64,000 nucleotides of DNA. It comes from Bradyrhizobium liaoningense. Lineage in GTDB: Bacteria; Pseudomonadota; Alphaproteobacteria; Rhizobiales; Xanthobacteraceae. The DNA is taken from NCBI RefSeq assembly GCF_018130785.1, contig NZ_JAFCJT010000002.1, positions 868,001 to 932,000 of the forward strand, in the 5' to 3' direction. A model generated the notes under the pieces. It was not told the DNA's origin, ran no database searches, and saw nothing but the letters and a program-made list of their open reading frames with translations. How positions within the stretch are numbered: the stretch's first letter is position 1; each line of letters opens with the position of its first letter. The position numbers and the translations under genes were made by a program. Positions 53,686-61,845 of this stretch are shown here, one piece after another.

Positions 53686-54705
53686 CTAGCGCCCGAACCC
53701 GGGGATACCGAACAGACCCGGCTGCTGCTGTGGCGGCGGAGGTGGCGGAGCCGGCTGCTGCTGCTGGATTGGCGGCAAGGGCTGCGGCGGACGCTGCTGC
53801 ACGGCCTGCTTGGGTGGCGCTGCCTTCTTCTGCGCGGGCGGCGGAGCCGGCGGCTTTGCCGCACCAGGATCCGGCGCGGCGGTCGCAATGGTCTGCTGCG
53901 GCTCTTTGCAGTCGGTGAGCCAGATGTCGTAGATCGGATGCTCGACGCCGTGCAGGCCGGGGCTCGCCGCATACATCCAGCCCGAGAAGATGCGCTTCAC
54001 CTCGCCCTGCAAGGTGATCTCGTCGACCTCGACGAACGCGTCGGTATTGGTGGCTTCCGTCGCCGGCCGCGTATAGCAGGCGTCGGTCTTGACCCGCAGT
54101 GCACCGAACTGGACGGTCTCGCCGATCTCCTCGTCGAAATTGATGATGCGCCCGGTGATCTTGTCGAGGCCGGAGAAGGTCGCCTTCTTGTTCACGATCT
54201 TCTGGGCCGGCGGCTCGGTCACGACCTCATCGCCGGGCTGGAGGCTCGCCGGGGTCTGCGGGACGGTGCCGCCCGGGCCGCCCTTCTGCTGCGGCTGGCG
54301 CTGACCGGGCGCGCCCGGCTGCGGGGCGGCCTGCGGATTGGGCGGAGCGACCGCCACGGACGGCGGCTGGTTTGGCGGAGCAACGGTTGAGCCCGGCGGC
54401 GGCGCCAGGGGCTGGGATTCGACCGGCCCCGGCATCACGTTACCCTGCCGTCCCGGCGGCGGCGGCATCGGGCGCGACGGCAGCACGCGGCCCTGCGGCG
54501 GCAGCTCCGGCACCTCTTCGTCGTCATCGGGGATCTGAGGCTGCGGCTGGCCACGCGGAATCGCGCCCGGCGGCCGCGGCGGCGGGTCGGAGAAGATCGT
54601 GCCGATCTGCGCCTGCGCGGGCGTCGCAACCGTCAAAGCGGTGGCGGCCAGAAGCGCCGCAAGACCTGGCAGGGCAAGTCTTGTAAAGGTAAGGGTTCGA
54701 ACCAT
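53686..54705 (-). CDS. DUF2155 domain exported protein, proline-rich
   Basis: Predicted periplasmic protein of 339 aa and unknown role. The signal peptide is about 1-33 (ending TPAQAQ). A long Pro/Gln-rich low-complexity segment (about 40-180) is followed by the DUF2155 domain (QKIVNKKATFSGLDKITGRI, CYTRPATE, FSGWMYAASPGLHGVEHPIY) and another Pro/Gln tail ending GLFGIPGFGR. An in-frame ATG at 54747 would add 14 residues ahead of the signal peptide; the one chosen places the signal at the N-terminus. DUF2155 commonly neighbours aat and NDUFA12 in alphaproteobacteria. Confidence 0.88.
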   Translation of the reverse strand: MVRTLTFTRLALPGLAALLAATALTVATPAQAQIGTIFSDPPPRPPGAIPRGQPQPQIPDDDEEVPELPPQGRVLPSRPMPPPPGRQGNVMPGPVESQPLAPPPGSTVAPPNQPPSVAVAPPNPQAAPQPGAPGQRQPQQKGGPGGTVPQTPASLQPGDEVVTEPPAQKIVNKKATFSGLDKITGRIINFDEEIGETVQFGALRVKTDACYTRPATEATNTDAFVEVDEITLQGEVKRIFSGWMYAASPGLHGVEHPIYDIWLTDCKEPQQTIATAAPDPGAAKPPAPPPAQKKAAPPKQAVQQRPPQPLPPIQQQQPAPPPPPPQQQPGLFGIPGFGR

Positions 54706-54952
54706 CTTCTCGCGCGGCTTCAACACCGAATCGGGCTTGCTGGACATCTTACAGGGGATACCGCCGCTCGCAGGCCATCCGGTTAACACGGCGAATACGG
54801 CGGGGGAAGGGCGGCATCCCTGCCCTGCCCGCCGCCCGCTGGCCAGACCCGCCCCCGGATGGGATAGTCGGGACGCCTCTCCCCGGGGCCGAAGCGGGCA
54901 TCCCCGATTGCCGCCGCCCCCATCATAACCAGAAACTGCAGAGGTCGCTCCC

Positions 54953-55900
54953 ATGCCCGTCGTGCTCGATCCCGATGCCGCCGCCGTCTACAAGGCCTTT
55001 CAGGAGGCCGGCCGCCCCGCCTACGAGACGCTGACGGCAGCGGAAGCCCGCGCCTATTACGCGCTGGCCCGCTTCGCCACCAACCCCGAGCCGCCGGAAC
55101 TGGCGCGCGTCGCGGCGCTGGCGATCCCGGCACCGCACGGCGCAATCCCCGCCCGCATCTACGTCCCGAAGCAGCCGCGCCTTCAGGACGGCCTGTCGCC
55201 GGCGCTGGTGTTCTTCCATGGCGGCGGCTGGGTGATCGGCGATCTCGACTCCCACGATATCGTCTGCCGCCAGCTCGCCGTTTCAGGTGCACTGATCTTG
55301 ATCTCGGTCGACTACCGCCTCGCGCCCGAGCACAAATTTCCCGCCGCCGCCGATGACGCGATTGCCGCGACCGAATGGATTGCCGCGAATGCGCGCGAGC
55401 TCGGCATCGACGCCTCGCGCCTCTCCATCGGCGGCGACAGCGCCGGCGGCAATCTCGCGGCCGTGGTCGCGCTCGCCGCGCGCGACGGCAATGGCCCGGC
55501 GATCGCGGGCCAGGTCCTGATCTACCCGGCCGTCGACTTCGCCATGACGCACGGTTCCCACCGCGAGCCCGAGACCAGCGTGCTGCTGACGCATTCGGTG
55601 ATCCGCTGGTTCCGCGATCACTATCTCAACGGCGCCGCCGACATCCAGGACTGGCGTGCCTCGCCGGCGCGCGCGAAAAGCCTCGCCGGGCTGCCGCCGG
55701 CCTATGTGCTCACGGCCGGCGCCGATCCGCTGCGCGACGAAGGCGACGACTATGCCGAGCGCCTCAGGCAGGCCGGCGTGCCCGTCACCACCAAGCACTA
55801 TCCCGGCCAATTCCACGGCTTCTTCACGATGGGCAAATTGCTCCAGCAGGCCAACGTCGCCGTCAGCGAGATCGGCGCGTGGCTGAAAGGATTAGGCTGA
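54953..55900 (+). CDS. Alpha/beta hydrolase, hormone-sensitive lipase (family IV) esterase
   Basis: Serine esterase of 315 aa. The oxyanion motif is FFHGGGWVIGD. The nucleophile is in GGDSAGGNLA. The acid is in GADPLRDEGDD and the His in GQFHGFFTM, so the catalytic triad is complete. It hydrolyses short-chain or aromatic esters in characterised relatives. The transporter gene begins 14 bp downstream on the same strand, suggesting that a product or substrate is moved by it. It is divergent from DUF2155. Confidence 0.92.
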   Translation: MPVVLDPDAAAVYKAFQEAGRPAYETLTAAEARAYYALARFATNPEPPELARVAALAIPAPHGAIPARIYVPKQPRLQDGLSPALVFFHGGGWVIGDLDSHDIVCRQLAVSGALILISVDYRLAPEHKFPAAADDAIAATEWIAANARELGIDASRLSIGGDSAGGNLAAVVALAARDGNGPAIAGQVLIYPAVDFAMTHGSHREPETSVLLTHSVIRWFRDHYLNGAADIQDWRASPARAKSLAGLPPAYVLTAGADPLRDEGDDYAERLRQAGVPVTTKHYPGQFHGFFTMGKLLQQANVAVSEIGAWLKGLG

Positions 55901-55914
55901 CGCTGCCGTCCCGG

Positions 55915-56937
55915 ATGCCCCCCCTTCTCCAGACCGTCTTCGTCCTCCCCCTGCGCGCGCTGACATGGCTCGGCAGCCAGGGCACCCGTGCGGTGGCAGC
56001 CGTCGTGTTCATCGCGGCCGCGGTACCGCCGCTCGGGATGCTGCTGCGGCCCTACGTCACCGAGGCGATCTTCGGGCTTCTCTGCATCTCCTTCATGCGG
56101 GTCGATCTGGCCGCGCTCTACAGCCATCTGCGCCGGCCGGCGCTGGTCGCGACCGCCACCGCCTGGACCACGATCGGCGTGCCGCTGATCGTCGGGCTGG
56201 TCGCCCATGCAACGGGGCTCACGGCTCGCTCGCCCGGCCTTGCGCTGGCGCTGATGCTCCAGAGCATGGCCTCGCCGATGATGGCGTCTCCGGCGCTTGC
56301 AGCGCTGATGGGCCTCGATGCCACGCTCGTGCTGGTCACGCTGGTGACCTCGACCGCGCTGGTGCCGTTCACGGCCTCGCTGTTCGCGGGCCTCTTCCTC
56401 GGCGACATGCTCACCATCTCGCCGCCCGCGCTCGGACTGAAGCTGCTCGGCATCCTCGCGGCATCGCTGCTCGCCGCAACCTTGATCCGATGGGTCTTCG
56501 GCGCTGACGCGATCCAGCGTCACAAGAAGCCGATCGACGGCTTCAACATCATCATCCTCTTGGTTTTCGCAGCCGCAATCATGGGTGATGTCGTGAGCGA
56601 CCTCGTGGCCCAGCCGCTGTTCACGATCGGCCTGGCGGCTCTGTCCTTCGCGATCTATTTCACGCTGCTCGCCGTGACCACGCTGCTGTTCCGCCGCATC
56701 GGCTATGAGCGCGCGCTGGCGCTCGGGCTGATGGTGTCACAGCGCAATCTGGGCCTGATGCTGGCCGCGACCGCCGGCGCGCTGCCACCCACCACCTGGC
56801 TCTATTTCGCGATGACGCAGTTTCCGATCCATCTTGCGCCCTACATGCTGACGCCGATCGCGCGGCGATTCACGGCGCGCGCCGACGGCTCCGGCACGGC
56901 GGCTGCAGCCAGCACGACCCAGGGCGTACGCTCATAA
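55915..56937 (+). CDS. Bile acid:sodium symporter-like (BASS/SBF-type) transporter
   Basis: Integral membrane protein of 340 aa with nine to ten hydrophobic helices. The pattern of helices and the internal inverted repeat with ASPMMASPALAALMG and SQRNLGLMLAATAG resembles the BASS/BART superfamily. The frame is open far upstream over the esterase gene, but the ATG at 55915 starts the hydrophobic N-terminus. It probably forms a two-gene unit with the esterase. Substrate not readable; organic anions are likely by family. Confidence 0.75.
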   Translation: MPPLLQTVFVLPLRALTWLGSQGTRAVAAVVFIAAAVPPLGMLLRPYVTEAIFGLLCISFMRVDLAALYSHLRRPALVATATAWTTIGVPLIVGLVAHATGLTARSPGLALALMLQSMASPMMASPALAALMGLDATLVLVTLVTSTALVPFTASLFAGLFLGDMLTISPPALGLKLLGILAASLLAATLIRWVFGADAIQRHKKPIDGFNIIILLVFAAAIMGDVVSDLVAQPLFTIGLAALSFAIYFTLLAVTTLLFRRIGYERALALGLMVSQRNLGLMLAATAGALPPTTWLYFAMTQFPIHLAPYMLTPIARRFTARADGSGTAAAASTTQGVRS

Positions 56938-57047
56938 GTCCGGAAATGAAGCCGGCGCTCTCTGGTTGATGACCAGCCGCGGCCTCCCTCAACAGCGCCG
57001 CCAGGGCGCTGATGGGAGATCCACGGCCGCTTTTTTTGCCGAACGAT

Positions 57048-57143
57048 TCAGCTCGCCAGATCCAAATGATCCGCCCGGGCACGAAGCTGATCCGCGGGGG
57101 CATTCACCGCCTGGGCCGCCAGGATTACCCGTTCGCGAAGCAT
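57048..57143 (-). CDS. Doubtful 31-aa ORF or gene remnant
   Basis: Short minus-strand ORF MLRERVILAAQAVNAPADQL then RARADHLDLAS. Its amphipathic, coding-like composition stands out in the 250-bp gap between the BASS-like gene and the metallo-hydrolase gene. No ribosome site is visible and no family is recognised. A T7 run lies just beyond its stop. It may be the tail of a degraded gene. The rest of the gap shows nothing else. Confidence 0.2.
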   Translation of the reverse strand: MLRERVILAAQAVNAPADQLRARADHLDLAS

Positions 57144-57187
57144 AGCCACGACGGTGCCAGCGCGCCGTGCCAAATGGAGGAAAGGCC

Positions 57188-58165
57188 ATGACCATGTCAG
57201 CCAATCATCAGTCCATGCTCTCACGTCGCGGCTTCTGCCTGTGCTGCGCGGCCGCCGCCGGCTTCGCTGCAACGGGCGGTTGGTTCAGCCCCGCGACAGC
57301 CTACGCCAAGGCACGCAGCATCGTTGACCTGATCCGTGACGAGGCTGCCAAGACAAAGATCAAGGTCCACAAGCTTCGCGGCAATGTCAGCATCCTCGAG
57401 GGCTCCGGTGGCAATATCGCGGTGCTGACCGGACGAGACGGCAAGGTGTTCGTCGATGCCGGGATAACGGCCTCACGGCCGCGTATCTTGGAGGCGGCGA
57501 ACAGTCTCGGCCGCGATCCGATCACGCATCTGATCAACACGCATTGGCACTTCGACCATGCGGACGGCAATGCATGGCTAAACGCAGAGGGAGCCGAGAT
57601 CACGGCGCACGAAAACACCCACAAGCATCTCATGTCCACACAGAGGGTCGAGGATTGGAATTTCAATTTTACGCCCTCAGCCCTTGCCGCCGTTCCGACC
57701 GACATTTTCGACACGGACAAGACCCTGAAGCTGAACGGATCGACCCTTCAGCTCAAATATTACGGACCGGCGCACACCGACAGCGACATATCGGTCAATT
57801 TCAGCGAGGCGGACATTCTCCATGTCGGTGACACCTACTGGAATGGCATCTATCCCTTCATCGACTATTCGACCGGCGGAAGCATCGGAGGCATGATCAA
57901 GGCCACAGAAGCGAACCTGGCGGCCGCAACAAAGCGGACCATCGTCGTTCCCGGCCACGGCGCGCCGGTGAGCAACCGAGAAGAGCTGTCGACCTACCGC
58001 GACATGCTGGTTGCTATCCACGACAACGTGGCGCGGCTCAAGCAGCAGGGACGTTCGATCGAAGAAACGATCTCGGCCAAGCCGACCGGCGCCTTCGATG
58101 CCAAATGGGGCCAGTTCGTCATCACGCCGGAGTTCTTCGTGCGGCTCGTTTACCAAGGCGTCTGA
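57188..58165 (+). CDS. Tat-exported metallo-beta-lactamase fold hydrolase
   Basis: Zinc hydrolase of 325 aa. The N-terminus has the twin-arginine signal SRRGFCLCCAAAAGF, indicating export of a folded protein. Metal ligands are NTHWHFDHADG (HxHxDH), H in GPAHTDSD, D in HVGDTYWNG and the last His in VPGHGAPV. Substrate unknown: the class includes metallo-beta-lactamases, lactonases and glyoxalase II-like enzymes. A GGAGGAAAGG ribosome site precedes the ATG at 57188. It converges on the methyltransferase gene and its relic. Confidence 0.9.
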   Translation: MTMSANHQSMLSRRGFCLCCAAAAGFAATGGWFSPATAYAKARSIVDLIRDEAAKTKIKVHKLRGNVSILEGSGGNIAVLTGRDGKVFVDAGITASRPRILEAANSLGRDPITHLINTHWHFDHADGNAWLNAEGAEITAHENTHKHLMSTQRVEDWNFNFTPSALAAVPTDIFDTDKTLKLNGSTLQLKYYGPAHTDSDISVNFSEADILHVGDTYWNGIYPFIDYSTGGSIGGMIKATEANLAAATKRTIVVPGHGAPVSNREELSTYRDMLVAIHDNVARLKQQGRSIEETISAKPTGAFDAKWGQFVITPEFFVRLVYQGV

Positions 58166-58178
58166 GGTCAATCGCCGC

Positions 58179-58247
58179 AAGCCAGGAAAGCAGCACGCCG
58201 AAGCGGCAGTTCGGCGTCTTCAATTCCAGGAACGATGAGAACTGCGC
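58179..58247 (-). pseudogene. Relic of a glxA-like regulator gene
   Basis: Sixty-nine bases code on the minus strand for AQFSSFLELKTPNCRFGVLL followed by SWL. This matches residues 197-219 of the intact GlxA-type regulator at 59081-60028 (genomic 59372-59440) at 18 of 23 positions by hand count. The fragment is in frame with the methyltransferase and begins one codon after its TGA. No other part of the regulator is seen here. Confidence 0.75.
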
Positions 58248-58250
58248 CAG

Positions 58251-59045
58251 TCATAGCGGCGGCGCAGCCGGCTTTGAGCCCCTGAAGAGATAGCGGTTGG
58301 TGCTGAAGAAGTATTGTCCCGCCCCGCCCAGACGCTCGAACTCGCTGTGCCATGCTTCGAGATCATCGGCCGAAACGTCGTTCCTGCGGGCGACGAAGTC
58401 CCGAATGCCCTGGGCCAGCCCCTTGCTGTAGCTGTCGTCATCGTACCGCAAATTCAGGATTGGAAACACCGATGCTCCGTCCAGGTGAAGTCCTGCATCC
58501 ACCAATCTGTGGGCCATCGACCTTGGGAGACGCGGGTGAGCGCAGTGCGCTTCCCATGACTTCATGACCGCGGCCATACGTTCCGGGCTTTCCGAATGCC
58601 ACACCACCGCGTCCCAATCCGTTGCGACAAAAATCGTACGGCCCCCTGGCTTGAGCACGCGAAATGTCTCTGCGAGGACGCGGTCGACATCAGGCACGTA
58701 CTCGGCGACCTGTGTGCACACGACGACATCGAACGACGCATCGGATTGACCCAATTCCGTCGCGTTGCCGATGGCATATGAAATCCAGGCGGAAGCCTTC
58801 TGCCGGTTGCAGACCGCGATCAGGTCAGTCGACACGTCGACACCGACGACAGCACCGTCGGGCCCAACGATCTGCGCCATGCTTTCGCAGAGATAGCCGG
58901 GACCGCATCCGATATCGAGAACGCTCTCGCCGGCAGACAGATTGAGCTGCCGAATTGTCTCCGCGCGCTGGGCGGTCACGTCCCCCGTGAGATAGATTCT
59001 CTGGAGCCGTTTCGCGTTCTCGTTGCTGTACTCCATCCCGCCCAT
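58251..59045 (-). CDS. Class I SAM-dependent methyltransferase
   Basis: Cytoplasmic methyltransferase of 264 aa. Motif I is VLDIGCGPGYL near residue 46, and the acidic end of the second strand is VVGVDVS. VVVCTQVAEYVPDVDRVLAE and LKPGGRTIFVATDWDAVVW are typical of the Methyltransf_11 (UbiE-like) group. The C-terminal 90 residues are less typical. GGAGG lies 5 nt before the ATG at 59045; a GTG and another ATG are close by. The acceptor is unknown. Its 3' end abuts a relic of a regulator gene, suggesting a rearrangement at this point. Confidence 0.9.
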   Translation of the reverse strand: MGGMEYSNENAKRLQRIYLTGDVTAQRAETIRQLNLSAGESVLDIGCGPGYLCESMAQIVGPDGAVVGVDVSTDLIAVCNRQKASAWISYAIGNATELGQSDASFDVVVCTQVAEYVPDVDRVLAETFRVLKPGGRTIFVATDWDAVVWHSESPERMAAVMKSWEAHCAHPRLPRSMAHRLVDAGLHLDGASVFPILNLRYDDDSYSKGLAQGIRDFVARRNDVSADDLEAWHSEFERLGGAGQYFFSTNRYLFRGSKPAAPPL

Positions 59046-59080
59046 CTTCGCCTCCACGCTCGAGTGCCAGGTGAGATTTG

Positions 59081-60028
59081 CTAACCCGCCCTCGCCGCAC
59101 GCCGCAGCGCCTGGGGCGGCTGGCCGAAGGCGCGGATGAAGGCGCGCCGCATGCGCTCGGGGTCGCCGAAGCCGGTCGTCTCCGCAACGAGCTCGATCGC
59201 CTCGCGCGAGGACTGCACGCGCTCGCGCGCGACCTCGATCCTCAAGCGCTCGATCGCCTTGGAGGGCGTCGTGCCGGTCTCGGCGGCAAAGGCGCGGGCA
59301 AAATGCCGCGCGCTCATGCCGGCACGATCGGCGAGATCTTCGACCGTCAGCCGGGCGTCGAGGTTCTCGCGCGCCCAGGACAGCAGCGCGCCGAACCGGC
59401 CGTTCGGTGTCTTCAACTCCAAGAGCGAGGAGAACTGCGACTGGCCGCCGCTGCGGCGATGATACAGCACGAGCTGGCGTGCTGCCTGTTGCGCAATCTC
59501 CTCGCCATGGTCCTCGGTGACCATCGCGAGCGCGAGATCGATGCCCGCGCTAATGCCCGCCGACGTCCACACATTACCGTCATGCGTGAAGATCTGGTCC
59601 GGCTCGAACTTCACCTTGGGATAGCGCGCGACGAAATCCCGCGTGCGGCCCCAATGCGTGGTGGCGCGGCGCCCATCGAGCAGGCCCGCCTCGGCCAGCA
59701 CATAGGCGCCCGAGCAGACGCTGGCGACGCGCACGCCGCGCCGCGCCAGCCGCTGCACGAAGGCGCGCGTGACCTCGCAGCGTGCGGCGTCCGTTACGCC
59801 TGCGCCGCCCGCGATGACCAGTGTCGTGATCGCATTCGCCGACTTGAAGTCGCGCGCCATCATTTCCACGCCGGACGAGCTGCGCACGGGCCCCGCGTTC
59901 AGTGCCAGCACCCGGATTCCGGTGGCTGTCTTGCCCGTGCAGCGCGCCGCGATCTCGAACACCGAGATCGGGCCAGCCGCATCGAGCAACTGGAAATCCG
60001 GGAAGATCAGAATGCCGATCATGGTCAT
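59081..60028 (-). CDS. GlxA-family transcriptional regulator (DJ-1/PfpI plus AraC domains)
   Basis: Regulator of 315 aa. Residues 1-170 form a DJ-1/PfpI (class I amidotransferase-like) domain with the Cys in SVCSGAYVLAEAG. Residues about 210-310 form a two-helix-turn-helix AraC domain (ALLSWARENLDARLTVEDLA, SARHFARAFAAETGTTPSKA, ETTGFGDPERMRRAFIRAFG). It is divergent from a DJ-1/PfpI enzyme gene across an 88-bp gap, the usual arrangement for a regulator and its target. Part of this gene recurs as the relic at 58179. Confidence 0.92.
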   Translation of the reverse strand: MTMIGILIFPDFQLLDAAGPISVFEIAARCTGKTATGIRVLALNAGPVRSSSGVEMMARDFKSANAITTLVIAGGAGVTDAARCEVTRAFVQRLARRGVRVASVCSGAYVLAEAGLLDGRRATTHWGRTRDFVARYPKVKFEPDQIFTHDGNVWTSAGISAGIDLALAMVTEDHGEEIAQQAARQLVLYHRRSGGQSQFSSLLELKTPNGRFGALLSWARENLDARLTVEDLADRAGMSARHFARAFAAETGTTPSKAIERLRIEVARERVQSSREAIELVAETTGFGDPERMRRAFIRAFGQPPQALRRAARAG

Positions 60029-60116
60029 GTCCGAAAGTGAGGGAAATACGCCATTTTGGACGGAATGGCATCATGAGAGGCTGCATCCGTCAAGCTCATC
60101 TTTGGAGGACCTGCCC

Positions 60117-60803
60117 ATGTCGTCACCGCTCCAGATCGGTCTTTTGGTGTTTCCGCGCGTCACCCAGCTCGACTTCACCGGTCCCCTGCAGGTGTTCGCG
60201 ATGCTTCCCGACGCAAAACTGCATTTGATCTGGAAGCGCATCGAGCCGGTGCCGAGCGATTCCGTGATGACGCTGACACCGACCACGACGTTCGCCGACT
60301 GCCCGCAGCTCGACGTGATCTGCGTGCCCGGCGGCGGCGGCACCAACGACCTGCTCAACGACGAAGAGGTGCTCGATTTCCTGCGCCGGCAGGCCGAGGG
60401 CGCAAGGTATGTCACCTCGGTCTGCACGGGGTCACTGGCGCTCGGCGCCGCGGGTCTCCTGAAAGGCTATCGCGCCGCGACCCATTGGAGCGCGATGGAG
60501 ATGCTCAGCCAGTTCGGCGCGACGCCGACCAAGACCCGCGTCTGCGTCGACCGTAACCGCATCACCGGCGGCGGCGTCACCGCGGGAATTGATTTCGCGC
60601 TGACGTTGGTGTCGATCCTACGCGACCGCACCACGGCCGAAGCGATCCAGCTCCAGATGGAATACAACCCGGCACCACCGTTCAACTCAGGCTCCCCTGA
60701 TACGGCGCCCGCCGAAGTGCTGGCCTTGCTCAGGGAGCGCGGCGCGGCAAACCAGGCGCGGCGGCTCGATGCCGTGAAGCGCGCGGCCGAGCGGGTGAAC
60801 TAG
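60117..60803 (+). CDS. DJ-1/PfpI family protein (isonitrile hydratase-like)
   Basis: Cytoplasmic enzyme of 228 aa. The nucleophile Cys is in TSVCTGSLALGAAGLL, with the preceding CVPGGGGTNDLL and the Asp in LDFTGPLQVFA. The sequence is close in pattern to Pseudomonas InhA-type isonitrile hydratases, which turn isonitriles into N-formamides. A strong TTTGGAGG ribosome site precedes the ATG. The divergent GlxA-type gene is its likely regulator. Substrate is inferred from family only. Confidence 0.88.
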   Translation: MSSPLQIGLLVFPRVTQLDFTGPLQVFAMLPDAKLHLIWKRIEPVPSDSVMTLTPTTTFADCPQLDVICVPGGGGTNDLLNDEEVLDFLRRQAEGARYVTSVCTGSLALGAAGLLKGYRAATHWSAMEMLSQFGATPTKTRVCVDRNRITGGGVTAGIDFALTLVSILRDRTTAEAIQLQMEYNPAPPFNSGSPDTAPAEVLALLRERGAANQARRLDAVKRAAERVN

Positions 60804-60804
60804 C

Positions 60805-60842
60805 CTCGTGTCCCGGACGCTGCGCAGCGTCCGGGGCACGAG
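60805..60842. repeat. Perfect intergenic palindrome
   Basis: CTCGTGTCCCGGACGCTGCG reads into its reverse complement over 38 bp (CTCGTG-CCCGGACGC core, one unpaired base on each side). GTCCCGGACGC-type palindromes are frequent between Bradyrhizobium genes. It directly follows the DJ-1/PfpI stop. Confidence 0.75.
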
Positions 60843-60866
60843 ACCTCGTGCAAATCCCCAAAAGAA

Positions 60867-60896
60867 AAAGGCCGCTCGGTTTCCCAAGCGGCCTTT
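60867..60896. terminator. Bidirectional terminator
   Basis: Perfect 10-bp stem AAAGGCCGCT / AGCGGCCTTT with a 10-nt loop, A-rich on one side and T on the other, so it can act on both strands. Confidence 0.85.
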
Positions 60897-61191
60897 CCTG
60901 TCTTACGGTGGCTGCACATTCCATCGGGCGATTTCGGACTTCCAGACCGGGGGCCTATCTCCCGATCGAGTCTTGGCCGGCGGCCGCTGCATCTCGGGAC
61001 AGTCGCGAACTGTTGCCCGAACCGAACGCGATGGTCTCCCATCTCCGTAAGATGGGATCATTGAGCCGCATCGCTCGCGTGGCTGCAACGCCCGCGCAGG
61101 CGCCGTCCCCGCTGTTCCCGTTGTCCACAGCAAGGTGAGGCGGATGCTTGTGCATCCACCCCGCGACAAGAATTCGGACGAAGATCGGAAC

Positions 61192-61599
61192 CTAGCCAGG
61201 CGTCCAGGGCTGATAGTCGCCGGTCGCCGCCGGCCGCCGGCCGCCGGCGAGCGTCGAGCCCGAGGGACGGTAGGCGTTGGCCGTGCCCGTGAGATTCGGC
61301 TGATGCGGCTTTTCCCACTCGCGCGGCTGGTAGTTGGTCTCGGTCGGCGGGGTGTCGACGACGTGATGAATCCAGCCGTGCCAGGACGGCGGAATGCGGC
61401 TTGCCTCGGCATAGCCGTTGTAGATGACCCAGCGCCGCTCGAATCCGAGCGTCGGATCGATCGCCCCGCCGCGGGTGCGATAATAGAGATTGCCCTGCTC
61501 GTCCTGGCCGACCAGCTCTCCGTACCGCTTGGTCCAGAGTTGGGTGCCAAAGGTCTGGCCACTCCACCAGGTGAAGAACTTGAGGAAGAACTGTTTCAT
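61192..61599 (-). CDS. NADH:ubiquinone oxidoreductase subunit NDUFA12 family
   Basis: Accessory subunit of respiratory complex I, 135 aa, membrane-peripheral. The N-terminus MKQFFLKFFTWWSGQTFGTQ and core LVGQDEQGNLYYRTRGG, RRWVIYNGYAEASRIPPSWH and GWIHHVVDTPPTE are diagnostic. The C-terminus carries a Pro/Gly tail ending GDYQPWTPG. The ATG at 61599 was chosen because it begins the family sequence; the frame is open 33 codons further. In related genomes the gene often neighbours DUF2155 and aat, from which it is separated here by an accessory block of about 6 kb. Confidence 0.94.
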   Translation of the reverse strand: MKQFFLKFFTWWSGQTFGTQLWTKRYGELVGQDEQGNLYYRTRGGAIDPTLGFERRWVIYNGYAEASRIPPSWHGWIHHVVDTPPTETNYQPREWEKPHQPNLTGTANAYRPSGSTLAGGRRPAATGDYQPWTPG

Positions 61600-61795
61600 A
61601 CGGCTAGGGCCCTGCTTCGTGAGGCCCTGATGCCATCCGGGCGGCGAAATGTCCAGTTCGGCGGGGGCGGCCGTGCCCCACGCAAATGTGTGCTCCATCG
61701 CGGACAGTGCCGCAAATCGGGCGCCATCCGTTCATGCCGGGTACAGCGGCCGCGTGAAAATCTCGCCCTCACACGCGCACAGCGGCGTGAGCCCG

Positions 61796-61820
61796 GGAAC
61801 CGCAGGCCTTTCAAGGGGTT
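61796..61820 (+). promoter_or_regulatory. Possible weak EcfG-like promoter of the BA14K gene
   Basis: GGAAC (61796-61800) followed by GGTT after 16 bp, where the consensus has CGTT. One mismatch, so low confidence; it lies about 30 nt before the start codon. Confidence 0.3.
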
Positions 61821-61845
61821 TGCTTCCGGGAAAAGGAGTTTGAAC

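Larger units (their letters stand above)
60804..61191. other. 388-bp gap: palindrome, terminator, no clear gene
   Basis: Contains the palindrome at 60805-60842, the terminator at 60867-60896 and a small hairpin GGATGC-TTGT-GCATCC at 61142-61157. A minus-strand open stretch of about 50 codons from near 61060 has no ribosome site and is not convincing. Confidence 0.5.

Noticed and set aside
61142..61157. Hairpin GGATGC-TTGT-GCATCC, also similar to a stretch in the amidase gene near 30156
   Set aside because: Only about 16 bp shared, and in the amidase it is explained by the codons for MHKHP; probably coincidence.
60903..61562. 219-codon minus-strand frame overlapping NDUFA12
   Set aside because: Ser/Arg/Pro-rich shadow; NDUFA12 in the neighbouring frame has diagnostic family sequence.
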